Notes: generated by a model not told the origin, from the sequence alone. A DNA stretch of 64,000 nt from Paenibacillus etheri (GCF_001012825.1 NZ_LCZJ02000043.1:109556-173555); one strand, 5' to 3'; shown: positions 44,166 to 54,835, numbered from the stretch's first letter. Numbers and translations are program-made.

Positions 44166-46808
44166 ATGGATTTCAATAAACTTACTCGAAAACTGCAGGA
44201 AGCAGTGGCTGCGGCGCAGTCGCTTGCATCGGGCAGCGGACATCAGGAGATCGATAATCTCCATCTGTTAAAAGCGTTACTCCAGCAGCAAGAAGGCTTG
44301 CTGCCAAGATTGCTGCAAAAGATAAATGTCCCAGTAGCTGAGATGCTGCGCAGAACGGATGAACTGCTTGGGCGGAAGCCGAGTATAAGCGGATCAGGAG
44401 CAAGTACGGTACGGCGTTATGCCTCGCAATCGCTGATCCATCTGTTGGAACAGGCGGAGAAAGAAGCGGCGAAGATGCAAGATGAGTTTGTTTCGGTAGA
44501 GCATGCCGTACTGGCCATGGTGTCGGATTCGAGCAGGGACAATCGTGAGCTGCGTGATCTTTTTGTTAGTCGTGGACTAACACGCGAGAAGCTGATGTCT
44601 ATACTTGCTGAGATTCGTGGGCATCAGCGTGTAACGAGTCGGGAGCCAGAGGCTACTTATGAGGTGCTGGAGAAATACGGACGTGATCTTGTGGCAGAGG
44701 TTCGCGCGGGCAAGATCGACCCAGTCATCGGACGTGACGCAGAGATACGCCGCGTGATCCGAATTCTGTCCCGCAAAACGAAGAACAACCCTGTGCTTAT
44801 TGGTGAGCCAGGTGTGGGTAAAACAGCGATTGTGGAAGGCTTGGCTCACCGGATTGTACGCAAAGACGTACCGGAGGGGCTGAAGGACAAGACGATTTTC
44901 TCGCTGGATATGAGTTCTCTTGTAGCAGGCGCGAAGTTCCGTGGTGAATTTGAAGAACGTCTGCAGGCGGTACTGCGGGAAGTACGTGAAAGTAACGGCC
45001 GCATTATTCTTTTTATTGATGAGCTGCACACGATTGTAGGCGCAGGTAAAACCGAAGGCTCGATGGACGCGGGTAACATGCTGAAGCCGATGCTGGCCAG
45101 GGGCGAACTGCACTGTATCGGTGCCACAACGCTCGATGAATACCGCAAGTATATAGAGAAGGACCCTGCGCTGGAGCGCCGTTTCCAACAGGTGCTGGTC
45201 AGCGAACCGGATGTAGAGGATACGATCTCCATCCTACGCGGTCTGAAGGAACGGTTCGAAGTCCATCACGGGGTCAAAATCCATGACAGCGCCCTCGTCG
45301 CTGCAGGCGTTCTGTCTAACCGCTACATTACGGATCGTTTTTTGCCGGATAAAGCGATCGACTTAGTGGATGAAGCTTGTGCCATGATCCGTACGGAGAT
45401 AGACTCCATGCCGGGTGAGATGGATGAAGTGACCCGCCGTTTGATGCAAATGGAGATTGAAGAAGCAGCGCTCAAAAAAGAAACAGACGACGCCAGCAAA
45501 CGCCGTCTGGAAATCTTACAACGTGAACTCGCCGACCTCAAAGAGAAGCAGCTTGGGATGACGGCGCGTTGGGAGAAGGAAAAGTCAGCGATTCAAGGCA
45601 TTCGCGACCTCAAAAAACGTCTGGAACAAGCACGCAAGGATCTGGTCGATGCTCAGGAGGAATACGATCTTAATAAATCGGCCGAATTGAGCTATGGCAT
45701 CATTCCTGATCTGGAGCGTCAATTGAAAGCGGCGGAAGAAGCGGCACAGCAGGATCAAGATACAAGATTATTGCGTGAAGCTGTAACCGAGGAGGAAATC
45801 GCAGATATTGTGTCGCGTTGGACGGGCGTTCCAGTTAGCAGACTGATTGAAGGCGAACGGGATAAGCTGCTGCGTCTGGAAGAAACGCTGCATGAACGGG
45901 TTGTGGGCCAAGATGAAGCTGTCAGCTTGGTGGCCGATGCGGTGCTTCGGGCAAGAGCTGGGATCAAAGATCCGAATCGGCCGATTGGTTCCTTTTTGTT
46001 CCTCGGTCCGACTGGAGTAGGGAAGACCGAGCTGGCTAAATCGCTCGCGGTCTCTCTCTTTGATCGCGAAGATGGCATGATCCGTATTGATATGTCGGAG
46101 TATATGGAGAAGCATAGTGTTTCCCGCTTAATCGGTGCGCCTCCGGGATATGTCGGGTATGAGGAAGGTGGACAGCTCACAGAAGCCGTGCGGCGTCAGC
46201 CTTATACAGTAGTGCTGCTCGATGAAGTGGAGAAGGCGCATCCCGATGTATTTAATATTCTGCTGCAGCTGCTTGATGATGGAAGGCTGACCGATTCTCA
46301 GGGCCGGATGGTTGACTTCAAGAACACGATCATTATCATGACCTCAAATATCGGTTCACCACATCTGATTCAAGGCACTGATGAGAAAGGTCAGCTTACG
46401 GAGACTGCCAAGGACAGTGTAATGAAGGAACTAAGCGGTCATTTCCGTCCAGAGTTCCTAAACCGGGTTGACGATATTGTGATGTTCAAGCCGTTGACCC
46501 TGGGTGAGATCGAGAAAATCGTGGACAAACTGGTGGACGGATTACGTTTACGCCTTGCTGAACGGGAGATTGGTCTTGAGTTAACTGAAGCTGCGGTACG
46601 TTTTATCGCTAAGGAAGGTTTTGACCCAGTGTATGGGGCGAGACCGCTGAAACGCTTTATCCAGCGTAGTCTGGAGACCCGTGTGGCACGTGCGATCATT
46701 GCTGGTGAAGCCGCAGAGGGTTCAGTGATTCAGGTAGACGAATCCGGCGGCGGCCTGACAATGAGTATTATGAAACCAGATGTTGATGAATCACAGCGTA
46801 ATGAATAA
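44166..46808 (+). CDS. clpB: ATP-dependent disaggregase ClpB
   Basis: 880 aa. Clp N domain (~1-150), first AAA+ with Walker [14 protein letters not shown], coiled middle domain (~400-530, residues with [23 protein letters not shown]), second AAA+ with Walker [14 protein letters not shown] and [46 protein letters not shown] start. Disaggregates proteins with DnaK/DnaJ. Sits ~670 bp after the J-protein gene, across a tandem array; no CIRCE or CtsR site is seen directly before it, so co-transcription with hsp20 is likely. Confidence 0.96.
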   Translation: MDFNKLTRKLQEAVAAAQSLASGSGHQEIDNLHLLKALLQQQEGLLPRLLQKINVPVAEMLRRTDELLGRKPSISGSGASTVRRYASQSLIHLLEQAEKEAAKMQDEFVSVEHAVLAMVSDSSRDNRELRDLFVSRGLTREKLMSILAEIRGHQRVTSREPEATYEVLEKYGRDLVAEVRAGKIDPVIGRDAEIRRVIRILSRKTKNNPVLIGEPGVGKTAIVEGLAHRIVRKDVPEGLKDKTIFSLDMSSLVAGAKFRGEFEERLQAVLREVRESNGRIILFIDELHTIVGAGKTEGSMDAGNMLKPMLARGELHCIGATTLDEYRKYIEKDPALERRFQQVLVSEPDVEDTISILRGLKERFEVHHGVKIHDSALVAAGVLSNRYITDRFLPDKAIDLVDEACAMIRTEIDSMPGEMDEVTRRLMQMEIEEAALKKETDDASKRRLEILQRELADLKEKQLGMTARWEKEKSAIQGIRDLKKRLEQARKDLVDAQEEYDLNKSAELSYGIIPDLERQLKAAEEAAQQDQDTRLLREAVTEEEIADIVSRWTGVPVSRLIEGERDKLLRLEETLHERVVGQDEAVSLVADAVLRARAGIKDPNRPIGSFLFLGPTGVGKTELAKSLAVSLFDREDGMIRIDMSEYMEKHSVSRLIGAPPGYVGYEEGGQLTEAVRRQPYTVVLLDEVEKAHPDVFNILLQLLDDGRLTDSQGRMVDFKNTIIIMTSNIGSPHLIQGTDEKGQLTETAKDSVMKELSGHFRPEFLNRVDDIVMFKPLTLGEIEKIVDKLVDGLRLRLAEREIGLELTEAAVRFIAKEGFDPVYGARPLKRFIQRSLETRVARAIIAGEAAEGSVIQVDESGGGLTMSIMKPDVDESQRNE

Positions 46809-46838
46809 GAAGAAGTTAGCAAAACAGCTCGTACAATG

Positions 46839-46887
46839 AAAAAAAGGCGTCCACAAAGCCGTTAAGGTTTTGCGGACGCCTTTTTTT
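46839..46887. terminator. Bidirectional terminator
   Basis: AAAAAAGGCGTCC ... GGACGCCTTTTTTT between convergent clpB and the glycosyltransferase. Confidence 0.92.
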
Positions 46888-46896
46888 GCTGTACCC

Positions 46897-48537
46897 TCAC
46901 TCCACCCAAGGTATTAAATGAGGATGTTCATCCAGGATGGACAGGTATTGCTCCTTCCAGCCGTATTGGCCATCGGGATCAAGGAGCATGTAACGTAGAT
47001 ATTTTTCTAAACGGAATTCTGCCTTCGACCAACCTAAGTGTTTGAGTCGCAAGTTGCTTAGCTGGTGGGGAAGCTCGAAGACATTCTCCGGGAATCGCCC
47101 ACAGTGCTGTGGGGATTCATTCCATACATAGTTGAAGTCTTCTTTATAACGAAGCAAAAAAGGACGGTAATTCAAATGAGAGCGCCAGTAAATATCTTCT
47201 CTGTAATGGGTGGCGTTCCATAAATCGTAGAGACGGAAACAGAATAGATCGACCTCGTCAGCGTACAGCAAGGGTTCGATATTTGCCGCAAAGCTCGTTT
47301 CAAAGATTTCGTCTGCATCCAGACTCAGAATCCACTCGGGCTTCGTCTTCAGAACCTCTTCCCACTGCTGCTTTCGCAGCTCGATTTCATTGCTGAATTT
47401 GGATATGGTATTGTGCACGAGATGAACGGGAATGCCTTCAAGCGCCTCCAGGCAGATAGCTGCTGAATTATCGGTGCTGCCATCGTCAATAATGACGGCC
47501 TCGTCGATGTATTTGCGATGCTCCTCCAGAACCTGTCGCAGAAAGCGCCCACTTTCATTTTTCACAACCATGGTGAGGGTTAGCTTGGGCCGCTTTCTGG
47601 CTAGGGGGACTATTTCTTTGGGACTTTCATTGTCTGGATTGTCCGGTGTGGATGTCGGCTCTGTCGATACAGGTACTTCCTCCGTAGATGAACCGCTCTC
47701 AGTATTAGTGGCTTCAGCTGTGGCCTCCGTAGTTTCTTTGATGAAATCCTCAACTTTACTCAGATCACTGTCCCTATATAAGTGTAGCGCCGGATAATGG
47801 GTATCGACGAACAGAGGGATGCCAAGGGCTGCGGCACGAATGCAGAAATGACGGTCTTCTCCCCAGTATGAAATGTTGCGAATTTGATTATAGCTAACCC
47901 CAGCTTTTATCGCATGCTGACTAATCAATGTACAAGCCCCGAGTCCGCCCACCTCATAGATTCCGGGAATCCGCATCTTAGCGATGAATTCATGAAATCT
48001 GCGATTAATCTCCTCTGGTTGCAGTTTTTCACCGGGCAGTAGCTCCCACTGATTGTATTCGTCGTGCATCCATACCTGCGGCTGAAACATAGTCCCTGGC
48101 TGCCACTGCGTCCAGAACACCTCTGAAATAATATCCTTATTCGTACCTATTAGATGTCTGAGGGTATCGGGATGGAGAAGGAGATCAGAGTCGATCAGGA
48201 ACAAATAGTCATAATTCAGGGTCTGGGCCCGGTTGATCATGAGATTCTTAAAATTGGCTACTTTCCAGACCAAGTTGGTATTCCAAAAGTGGGTAGTATC
48301 ATTGCGAATATACGCATCGTGAAAGCCGGAGCTCTGAAGATAAATATGATCACCCATACTTTTGAATTCCTGGAGCAGCCGACTTGATTCCTCATCATCA
48401 TTATCATCAACCAAATGGAAATCCAGCTCGATATTGGCTACGTTCAGACGAAGCAGGGAATTCAGGAATTCTTTTAAAACCATAGGCTTCTGGTGAATTG
48501 GACTGCCGATCAATACGCGAATCTTGTTTTCCGTCAT
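46897..48537 (-). CDS. Two-domain glycosyltransferase
   Basis: 546 aa with two GT-A-like domains. The first (~1-255) starts VLIGSPIHQKPMVLKEFLNSL and has FLIDSDLLLHP and GGLGACTLISQHA, like Anp1/GT-62 type or cell-wall GTs. A Ser/Thr/Glu/Pro linker (~262-315) follows. The second (~318-546) has LTMVVKNESGRFLRQVLEEH, VIIDDGSTDNSAAI and LSLDADEIFE. Probably a surface-sugar enzyme; substrates unknown. The linker length and composition are unusual for a cytoplasmic enzyme. Confidence 0.85.
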   Translation of the reverse strand: MTENKIRVLIGSPIHQKPMVLKEFLNSLLRLNVANIELDFHLVDDNDDEESSRLLQEFKSMGDHIYLQSSGFHDAYIRNDTTHFWNTNLVWKVANFKNLMINRAQTLNYDYLFLIDSDLLLHPDTLRHLIGTNKDIISEVFWTQWQPGTMFQPQVWMHDEYNQWELLPGEKLQPEEINRRFHEFIAKMRIPGIYEVGGLGACTLISQHAIKAGVSYNQIRNISYWGEDRHFCIRAAALGIPLFVDTHYPALHLYRDSDLSKVEDFIKETTEATAEATNTESGSSTEEVPVSTEPTSTPDNPDNESPKEIVPLARKRPKLTLTMVVKNESGRFLRQVLEEHRKYIDEAVIIDDGSTDNSAAICLEALEGIPVHLVHNTISKFSNEIELRKQQWEEVLKTKPEWILSLDADEIFETSFAANIEPLLYADEVDLFCFRLYDLWNATHYREDIYWRSHLNYRPFLLRYKEDFNYVWNESPQHCGRFPENVFELPHQLSNLRLKHLGWSKAEFRLEKYLRYMLLDPDGQYGWKEQYLSILDEHPHLIPWVE

Positions 48538-48795
48538 TGCCGCCTCCTTGGGGAACGCCCCTCTTTCCTTGGATGATCCTTATGTTCTCAATATATTTAC
48601 AGGAGAGCGGCAATAATCCTTATTTTTCAAAGTTCTGTAACTTAAATGAGTGTTAGATATATTAATTCGTAACGATCTGCTGTACAATAACCGAATAATT
48701 AGATACAGATGACAAAATGAACAGCAAAGGATGAGCGCTATGGATAAATCATCGATCGATTCCCTCAATATTACATTAATGTGAAATGCTATCCA

Positions 48796-48824
48796 TTGTA
48801 ATTCCTAGTATTCCGATATACAAT
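48796..48824 (+). promoter_or_regulatory. Promoter of the oligopeptide ABC operon
   Basis: TTGTAA (48796-48801), 17-bp spacer, TACAAT (48819-48824), 48 bp before the gene. The 48538-48871 gap contains no other convincing gene. Confidence 0.6.
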
Positions 48825-48871
48825 ATAAAAAACACAAGCAACGCAGAACATAGAATACGGGGGAGAAACTT

Positions 48872-50488
48872 ATGCGAAAAGGATTATCTGGAGTTATTAC
48901 TTTGATTTTGTTAACATTTTTGATTAGTGCGTGCTCCGGAGGGAACACCGCCACTTCTACAAATACAAATCAGACGCCTGCTACTAATGATGGAACGACA
49001 GCAAGCACTGAGCCTAAAGATGGAGGCAACTTGATTATTGGAGTCGCTGCTGATCCTGTTATTCTAAATCCGAACTATGCGGGTGACCGTGTCAGTCTTA
49101 CGATTGACCAAGCGCTCTATGCTCCACTGTTCCAAGTAAATGAGGGTAAGAAGACCTTCTACTTGGCAGACAGCCTGACACTGTCAGAAGATAACCTGAC
49201 TTATACTTTGAAGCTTAAAGATGGTCTTACATGGCATGACGGAGAAAAGCTTACTGCTGACGATGTCGTGTTCACGATTGATAGCATCCTCGATGAGAAG
49301 CAAAACAGCATGTTGAGAGCAAACTTATTCATCGGTGATAAACCCGTTAAGGCCGTTAAGGTGGATGATCTGACCGTAGAGTTCAAGCTTCCGCAGGTCA
49401 GCCCAGCTTTTGAAGCTACACTAGTGCAAGTATTTCCGATTCCAAAGCATATTTTTGAGAATGAGACGGATCTAGAGAAAAGCACCAAGAATGCTAATCC
49501 TGTTGGATCTGGACCATTTAAATTTAAAGAATATAAAGCGGGCGAATATGTTACACTCGAGAGATTTGATAACTACTTCGGCGGCAAGCCACATCTTGAT
49601 TCTGTAACGTACCGGATTGCTAAAGATACGAATGCTGCGAATCTCGCACTTCAGAGTGGTGAGATCAACATTAAGTATCTAGATCCACAGGATGTTGGAA
49701 CGATTGAAGCTTCGAACAATTTCGAGATCCTTCCTTATAGTGAAGGCCGATTGTCCTACCTGTTGTTTAATGCGAACAGCGATAGAGGCGCTCTTGCTAA
49801 AAAAGAAGTTCGTCAAGCCTTGTCTCTAGCACTAAGCCGTGATGAAATCATTCAGGCTGCTTATACCTCTAGCGAGTATGCTGACCCGGCGAAGTCATTC
49901 TTGACTCCGGATGCATTGTTCTATACTAATGACGTACCTTCTTTCGATAATGATGTGGAAAAAGCAAAAGAGCTTCTGCAATCGGCAGGGGTTAGCGATC
50001 TGAAATTGAGATTGATTGTATCGAGCGGTAATAAAGCTCAGGAAGCCATTTCACTATACGTGCAGCAAAAGCTAAAGGCCATTGGCGCTGAAGTTGAACT
50101 GCAAAATATGGATGCCTCGGCATATGGTCAGAAGTTCAGTGATATGAATTCAACAGACTTTGAACTTGCGATTGCAGGTTATATTATGGGTTACGATCCT
50201 GATGCTTACAGAATTTTGTATACTTCTACTGCTGACTCTAACTACTCGCATTATAATAATGGTGAGGTTGATAAGTTGTTCAATGAAGGTGCAGGAGAAG
50301 CAGATGTGACTAAACGTGGTGAGATCTATAAGAAGATCCAAGAAATCATTGCTGACGATGCACCGATTTATCCAATCGCTAATACTAAGACTATTGTAGC
50401 TGTCTCCAAGAACTACGGCGGTCTAGAAGAAGCAGTCTTGAAGCCTGTCGTTATTTTTGAAGATTTATCGAAAATCTACCTTAAATAA
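48872..50488 (+). CDS. Oligopeptide/dipeptide ABC transporter substrate-binding lipoprotein
   Basis: 538 aa, SBP_bac_5 family (OppA/DppA). Lipobox in LLTFLISACSGG, Cys ~21, then a Thr/Asn-rich linker. GGNLIIGVAADPVILNP, SLTLSEDNLTYTLKLKDGLTWHDGEKLTADDVVFTI, NPVGSGPFKFKEY and RQALSLALSRDEIIQAAY are family markers. ATG after GGGGGAG. Peptides or nickel chelates are the usual ligands; opp/dpp operon order follows. Confidence 0.94.
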   Translation: MRKGLSGVITLILLTFLISACSGGNTATSTNTNQTPATNDGTTASTEPKDGGNLIIGVAADPVILNPNYAGDRVSLTIDQALYAPLFQVNEGKKTFYLADSLTLSEDNLTYTLKLKDGLTWHDGEKLTADDVVFTIDSILDEKQNSMLRANLFIGDKPVKAVKVDDLTVEFKLPQVSPAFEATLVQVFPIPKHIFENETDLEKSTKNANPVGSGPFKFKEYKAGEYVTLERFDNYFGGKPHLDSVTYRIAKDTNAANLALQSGEINIKYLDPQDVGTIEASNNFEILPYSEGRLSYLLFNANSDRGALAKKEVRQALSLALSRDEIIQAAYTSSEYADPAKSFLTPDALFYTNDVPSFDNDVEKAKELLQSAGVSDLKLRLIVSSGNKAQEAISLYVQQKLKAIGAEVELQNMDASAYGQKFSDMNSTDFELAIAGYIMGYDPDAYRILYTSTADSNYSHYNNGEVDKLFNEGAGEADVTKRGEIYKKIQEIIADDAPIYPIANTKTIVAVSKNYGGLEEAVLKPVVIFEDLSKIYLK

Positions 50489-50495
50489 AAACGGG

Positions 50496-50530
50496 AAAAA
50501 GTAAGCTGGGTTATCCAGCTTACTTTTTTA
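50496..50530 (+). terminator. Partial terminator between binding-protein and permease genes
   Basis: AAAAAGTAAGCTGG-GTTAT-CCAGCTTACTTTTTT, strong stem with T run. Directly after the lipoprotein, so permease expression needs read-through; typical for raising binding-protein levels. Confidence 0.85.
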
Positions 50531-50557
50531 CCGATACAGAACTGGGAGAATAAACGT

Positions 50558-51508
50558 ATGAGACAACTTATCGTCCGAAGATTACTGCAAACCCTGCCGA
50601 TGTTGTTTTTTGTTTCGGTTGTGTGCTTTGCGATGATTAAGCTGGCTCCGGGGGATCCGGTATTATCCTTCGTTACGCCGAATATGCACGCGGATGATAT
50701 TGAGCGCATCCGGCATAACCTTGGGCTGGATAAGCCAGCCTACATTCAATATTTAATCTGGATTAAAGAAATACTGCAGGGGAATTTCGGTTATTCCTTA
50801 GTGAATCATCAGCCAGTATTGGATCAAATTCTAGAACGCCTGCCTGCAACCGCAGGTTTGATGGGTTCTGCAATCGGTCTTGCTGTGTTACTGGCGATTC
50901 CACTCGGTCTTATTGCTGGAGCAAACCGGAACCGCTGGGTGGATAAGCTGATTAATTTCTTATCCTATGTCGGAATATCCGTGCCTTTGTTTTGGCTTGC
51001 CATCTTACTGATGTACTTATTCGCGATTAAGCTGCACCTGCTCCCTATTATGGGGATGCGAACGATTGGTGTGGAATCGGCGTTTGATGTATTCAAGCAT
51101 GGTATCCTGCCTTGCACCGTGCTTGCTTTTGGATTCCTGGCTGGTTATGTGCGATACATTCGCTCTAGTACCATTGGACAGCTAAAAGAAGAGTATGTGC
51201 AGATTCAATATGCTTTTGGATCTAACAAGACAACGATTCTCTTCCGTCATGTAATGAAGCATGTATTGCTTCCTGTAATTACATTGCTCGGGATGTCTAT
51301 GGGTGATCTGGTGGCAGGTGCAATTGTTACAGAAACAGTATTTTCATGGCCAGGGATTGGCTCTTTGGGGATGACTGCAGTTAAAGGGATGGATTACCCC
51401 GTAATTATGGGAATTACTCTGTTCTCCTCTTTAATGCTGATCATCGGCAATCTGGTCGCGGATATTCTATATAGCTTCGTGGACCCACGAATTAAATTAA
51501 CGAGGTGA
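50558..51508 (+). CDS. Oligopeptide ABC transporter permease (DppB/OppB type)
   Basis: 316 aa, six spans. N-terminal RQLIVRRLLQTLPMLFFVSVVCFAMI and the EAA-like YVRYIRSSTIGQLKEEYVQIQYAFGSNKTTILFRHVMKHVLLPVI loop are diagnostic; the extracytoplasmic loop has DDIERIRHNLGLDKPAYIQYL. Pairs with the next permease. Confidence 0.94.
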   Translation: MRQLIVRRLLQTLPMLFFVSVVCFAMIKLAPGDPVLSFVTPNMHADDIERIRHNLGLDKPAYIQYLIWIKEILQGNFGYSLVNHQPVLDQILERLPATAGLMGSAIGLAVLLAIPLGLIAGANRNRWVDKLINFLSYVGISVPLFWLAILLMYLFAIKLHLLPIMGMRTIGVESAFDVFKHGILPCTVLAFGFLAGYVRYIRSSTIGQLKEEYVQIQYAFGSNKTTILFRHVMKHVLLPVITLLGMSMGDLVAGAIVTETVFSWPGIGSLGMTAVKGMDYPVIMGITLFSSLMLIIGNLVADILYSFVDPRIKLTR

Positions 51509-51512
51509 CCTC

Positions 51513-52358
51513 ATGAATCGCAGTAAATGGAAAAGTGTTGGAGATGAGCTATTTACGAATAAATTGGGCGTCCTTGCCCTCATTACTTTAATCATCTTCA
51601 CACTGGGCTCTATATTTGCTTTTGTATCTGGACATGATCCGAATGCGATGGATGTTCTGGCACGTCTGAAATCTCCAGGAGCCGATCACTGGTTCGGAAC
51701 GGATGACTATGGCCGGGATTATTTTGCCCGCGCATTGTATGGTGGTCGGGTGTCCTTGCTAGTTGGCTTTGCTTCAATGATCATTGCTACAGGCATAGGT
51801 GTGACGGTGGGCGTAATCAGTGGATTCTTTGGCGGATGGGTTGATAATCTTCTCATGCGGATGCTTGATGTAGTGCTGTCTATTCCTTCTTTCTTAGTTC
51901 TGCTGCTGCTTAGCGTATTTCTGAAGCCGAGTGTTGGGAATATCATCATTATTATTGCACTATTAATGTGGATGAATATCGCCCGTGTCATTCGGGCAGA
52001 GACGATGACGATCAAAGAACGGGAATATGTACTCTATGCAAAAGCCTCTGGACAGAGCAATTTCGGAATTATTTGGCGTCATATTCTTCCGGGGTTAGTG
52101 CCTGTTGTCATTGTGGGTGCGACGAATAATATCGCTTCGGCGATTATGATGGAGTCCTCCCTAAGTTTCCTCGGGTTTGGGGTACAACCTCCAAATGCCA
52201 CCTGGGGTAGTATGCTTAACAATGCGCAGGGATATATCGCGCAAGCGCCATATCTGGCTTTATTCCCTGGATTACTGATACTATTAACGGTACTGAGCTT
52301 TAATGTTTTGGGTGATATTTTGCGGGTAGGCTTTGAACCGAAGCTGATCCGAAGATAG
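51513..52358 (+). CDS. Oligopeptide ABC transporter permease (DppC/OppC type)
   Basis: 281 aa, six spans. Has HWFGTDDYGRDYFARALYGGRVSLLVG and the EAA loop IKEREYVLYAKASGQSNFGIIWRHILPGLVPVVI. Four-bp gap from its partner; ATG after GAGGTGACC. Confidence 0.94.
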   Translation: MNRSKWKSVGDELFTNKLGVLALITLIIFTLGSIFAFVSGHDPNAMDVLARLKSPGADHWFGTDDYGRDYFARALYGGRVSLLVGFASMIIATGIGVTVGVISGFFGGWVDNLLMRMLDVVLSIPSFLVLLLLSVFLKPSVGNIIIIIALLMWMNIARVIRAETMTIKEREYVLYAKASGQSNFGIIWRHILPGLVPVVIVGATNNIASAIMMESSLSFLGFGVQPPNATWGSMLNNAQGYIAQAPYLALFPGLLILLTVLSFNVLGDILRVGFEPKLIRR

Positions 52359-52373
52359 GAGTGTGAAGACATC

Positions 52374-53393
52374 ATGACGGAACGGCTATTGTCTGTCGAG
52401 GATTTGAAGGTTTCGTTCCATACAAGGGACGGAGAGAATCAAGCAGTTCGCGGCGTTAGCTTTCATATAGATGCTGGTGAGACGGTAGGAATCGTCGGAG
52501 AATCTGGTAGTGGGAAGAGTGTGACTGCCAAGGCGATTATGTCGTTAATTACACCTCCGGGTAAAATTATCGGTGGAAATATTAATTTTCGTGGTGAGAA
52601 TTTATCGAACCTTTCGGAAAAAGAGTGGAGAAAGCTGCGCGGTAACCGCATAGCAATGGTGTTTCAGGACCCCATGACCTCTCTTAATCCTGTAAAAAAA
52701 ATCGGCCAGCAGCTTACGGAAGTCATCCGTCGCCATCGGGGTTTAAATAAGCAAGAAGCGCTTAAAGAGGCGGCAAGCATCCTGCGTCAGGTAGGTATTA
52801 ATAATCCTGAACAGCGGCTGCAGCAATATCCGCATGAATTCAGCGGCGGGATGCGCCAGCGGGTCATGATCGCCATGGCTCTTTCTTGTAAGCCAGAGCT
52901 ATTGATTGCAGACGAGCCGACAACTGCGCTCGATGTAACAATACAGGCGCAAATTCTCGATCTTTTTAAAGAGTTGAAAAATAATACCAGTACAGCTGTA
53001 GCGCTTATTACCCATGACTTGGGTGTGGTCGCTCAGGTATGTACACGGGTTATCGTAATGTATGGTGGACTTGTGATGGAGGAAGGCACGGTGGAGGATA
53101 TCTTTTATCGCCCGCAGCATCCTTACACGAAAGGTCTGCTTCGGTCGATTCCGAAGCGTGACGGCAAGTCGCGGGAACGCCTTATTCCTATCGAAGGTAC
53201 ACCTCCGGATTTGCTGAATCCTCCTTCGGGCTGTCCATTTATGGAACGTTGCCCTAATGCTTTTGCCCGTTGCAGCGAACGTCCTCCGGTCATCGAATTA
53301 TCGCCTGGTCATCGTTCGATGTGCTGGCTGGCAGACGGTGTGCAGGAGACTCCAGCCGTAGCTGGTGTTGAAGGGAGCGGTTCTGTTGAGTGA
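52374..53393 (+). CDS. Oligopeptide ABC transporter ATPase (DppD/OppD type)
   Basis: 339 aa. Walker A GESGSGKSVTAKA, signature FSGGMRQRVMIAMALSC, Walker B LLIADEPTTALDVT, and the C-terminal oligopeptide-transporter extension with GCPFMERCPNAFARC, a four-Cys cluster area in DppD/OppD proteins. One of two ATPases of the operon. Confidence 0.94.
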   Translation: MTERLLSVEDLKVSFHTRDGENQAVRGVSFHIDAGETVGIVGESGSGKSVTAKAIMSLITPPGKIIGGNINFRGENLSNLSEKEWRKLRGNRIAMVFQDPMTSLNPVKKIGQQLTEVIRRHRGLNKQEALKEAASILRQVGINNPEQRLQQYPHEFSGGMRQRVMIAMALSCKPELLIADEPTTALDVTIQAQILDLFKELKNNTSTAVALITHDLGVVAQVCTRVIVMYGGLVMEEGTVEDIFYRPQHPYTKGLLRSIPKRDGKSRERLIPIEGTPPDLLNPPSGCPFMERCPNAFARCSERPPVIELSPGHRSMCWLADGVQETPAVAGVEGSGSVE

Positions 53394-54303
53394 TAATAAG
53401 ATTCTAGTGGACGTAAATAATCTCAAAAAACATTTCTCCAAAGGCAAAGATATATGGGGACGCGATACATCGGTGCTTAAGGCAGTAGATGGCGTAAGCT
53501 TTCAGATTCGTCAGGGGGAGACCTTTGGACTGGTCGGAGAGTCGGGAAGCGGCAAGTCCACGGTTGGACGCTGCTTGCTGCGATTGTATGACTATACAGA
53601 TGGTGAAGTATCTTTTGACGGGCAGCCGCTGAGCAAGCTTGGAGAGAAGCAGCTTAAGCCTTTTCGCAGACGGATTCAATCGATCTTTCAAGATCCCTAT
53701 TCTTCTCTTAATCCAAGCCTGAATGTACTTGATCTGATCAGTGAGCCTATGAAAATCCACGGCATCCACGAAGGAGACGAGCGTATAGAGGCTGTTGCGG
53801 CACTGCTGGATAAGGTGGGTTTAAAAAGAGAGCATCTTTATCGCTTTCCTCATGAATTCAGTGGTGGGCAACGCCAACGGATTTCGATCGCTCGAGCATT
53901 ATCCGTGAAACCTGAATTCGTAGTGTGTGATGAACCGATCTCAGCGCTGGATGTATCTGTTCAGGCTCAGGTAGTGAATATGCTGGAGGATTTGCAGTCG
54001 GAATTTGGGTTGACCTACCTTTTTGTTGCGCACGATCTGTCGATGGTACGGCATATTTCAGACCGGATTGGCGTGATGTATGGCGGTCGTCTCGTAGAGG
54101 TAGCCGAAAGTGACGAACTATACGAGAACCCTATTCATCCTTATACGAAGGCGCTGCTGTCTTCGATTTTGGAGACGGACCCTAAGCGGGCTAATCAGAG
54201 AATTATTTTAGATGGATATTCGGCAGAGTACGGCAGGGCGGAGACTTCTACATTGCAGGAAGTGAGTCCGGGTCATTATGTTGCATATGATTTCATGGAA
54301 TAG
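53386..54303 (+). CDS. Oligopeptide ABC transporter ATPase (DppF/OppF type)
   Basis: 305 aa from TTG 53386 (GGGAGCGG site) overlapping the upstream stop by 8 bp; GTG 53365 is an alternative that would add seven residues. Walker A GESGSGKSTVGRCLLRLYD, FSGGQRQRISIARAL, CDEPISALDVSVQAQVVNML. The tail EVSPGHYVAYDFME lacks the usual Cys-rich OppF end. Completes the five-component transporter. Confidence 0.92.
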   Translation: MSDNKILVDVNNLKKHFSKGKDIWGRDTSVLKAVDGVSFQIRQGETFGLVGESGSGKSTVGRCLLRLYDYTDGEVSFDGQPLSKLGEKQLKPFRRRIQSIFQDPYSSLNPSLNVLDLISEPMKIHGIHEGDERIEAVAALLDKVGLKREHLYRFPHEFSGGQRQRISIARALSVKPEFVVCDEPISALDVSVQAQVVNMLEDLQSEFGLTYLFVAHDLSMVRHISDRIGVMYGGRLVEVAESDELYENPIHPYTKALLSSILETDPKRANQRIILDGYSAEYGRAETSTLQEVSPGHYVAYDFME

Positions 54304-54337
54304 GTAGAATCTATATACAGGTATGGGAGGAATCAGG

Positions 54338-54793
54338 ATGTCAGAGAATTTGAACCGGGTAAAGTTATCCCAGTGGGATGCTTTACTGGTAGAATCACTT
54401 CGCGCTTTGGGCTGGTCCAATGAGGATATTCTTCGTAAAGTGGCGGAGGGCGATTTGCCCGTTGACGAGAGTGAATACGAATTTGATTATAAGCAGTTGA
54501 CCACTTTGCAAGCGGAGCAGCCAGAACTGTTCGAGCAAGCGGTGAAGACAGGCTATCAAATTAAGTACAACACGATTCGTGGCATTCGTAGCTGGATATG
54601 GGTTGCTCTTGGTAAAGAGGCGGAGCTGGAGCTGGAAGAGGGTAAAGAAGCCATAGAAATGGTATTGACGACAGCCGAGAAGAACCGGCTGGAATCTGTG
54701 CTGTCTTTCGGCTGGCAGATTCACGGCGGAGCCGGTGTGGAAGACGAAGCTGGCGCTAACGCAAGCTACCGGATCGAACCGATTCAACGATAG
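54338..54793 (+). CDS. Small protein of unknown function
   Basis: 151 aa from ATG 54338 (GGGAGGA site). Acidic, helix-rich (SQWDALLVESLRALGWSNEDILRKVAEG), with a central WALGKEAELELEEGKEAIEMVLT. No membrane segment or known motif. Last in the peptide-transport operon, 34 bp after the ATPase, so perhaps an accessory; function not known. Confidence 0.75.
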   Translation: MSENLNRVKLSQWDALLVESLRALGWSNEDILRKVAEGDLPVDESEYEFDYKQLTTLQAEQPELFEQAVKTGYQIKYNTIRGIRSWIWVALGKEAELELEEGKEAIEMVLTTAEKNRLESVLSFGWQIHGGAGVEDEAGANASYRIEPIQR

Positions 54794-54835
54794 TCTCTCC
54801 GAGCACTATATGGGTGTATGGGGCTTGATCCTGAA

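Noticed and set aside
44577-45188. 203-aa minus-strand ORF inside clpB
   Set aside because: Antisense shadow of a conserved clpB region, no ribosome site.
48741-48785. 14-codon ORF with a ribosome site upstream of the peptide transporter
   Set aside because: It lies upstream of the best promoter (48796-48824), so it would not be on the transcript. No stalling motif.
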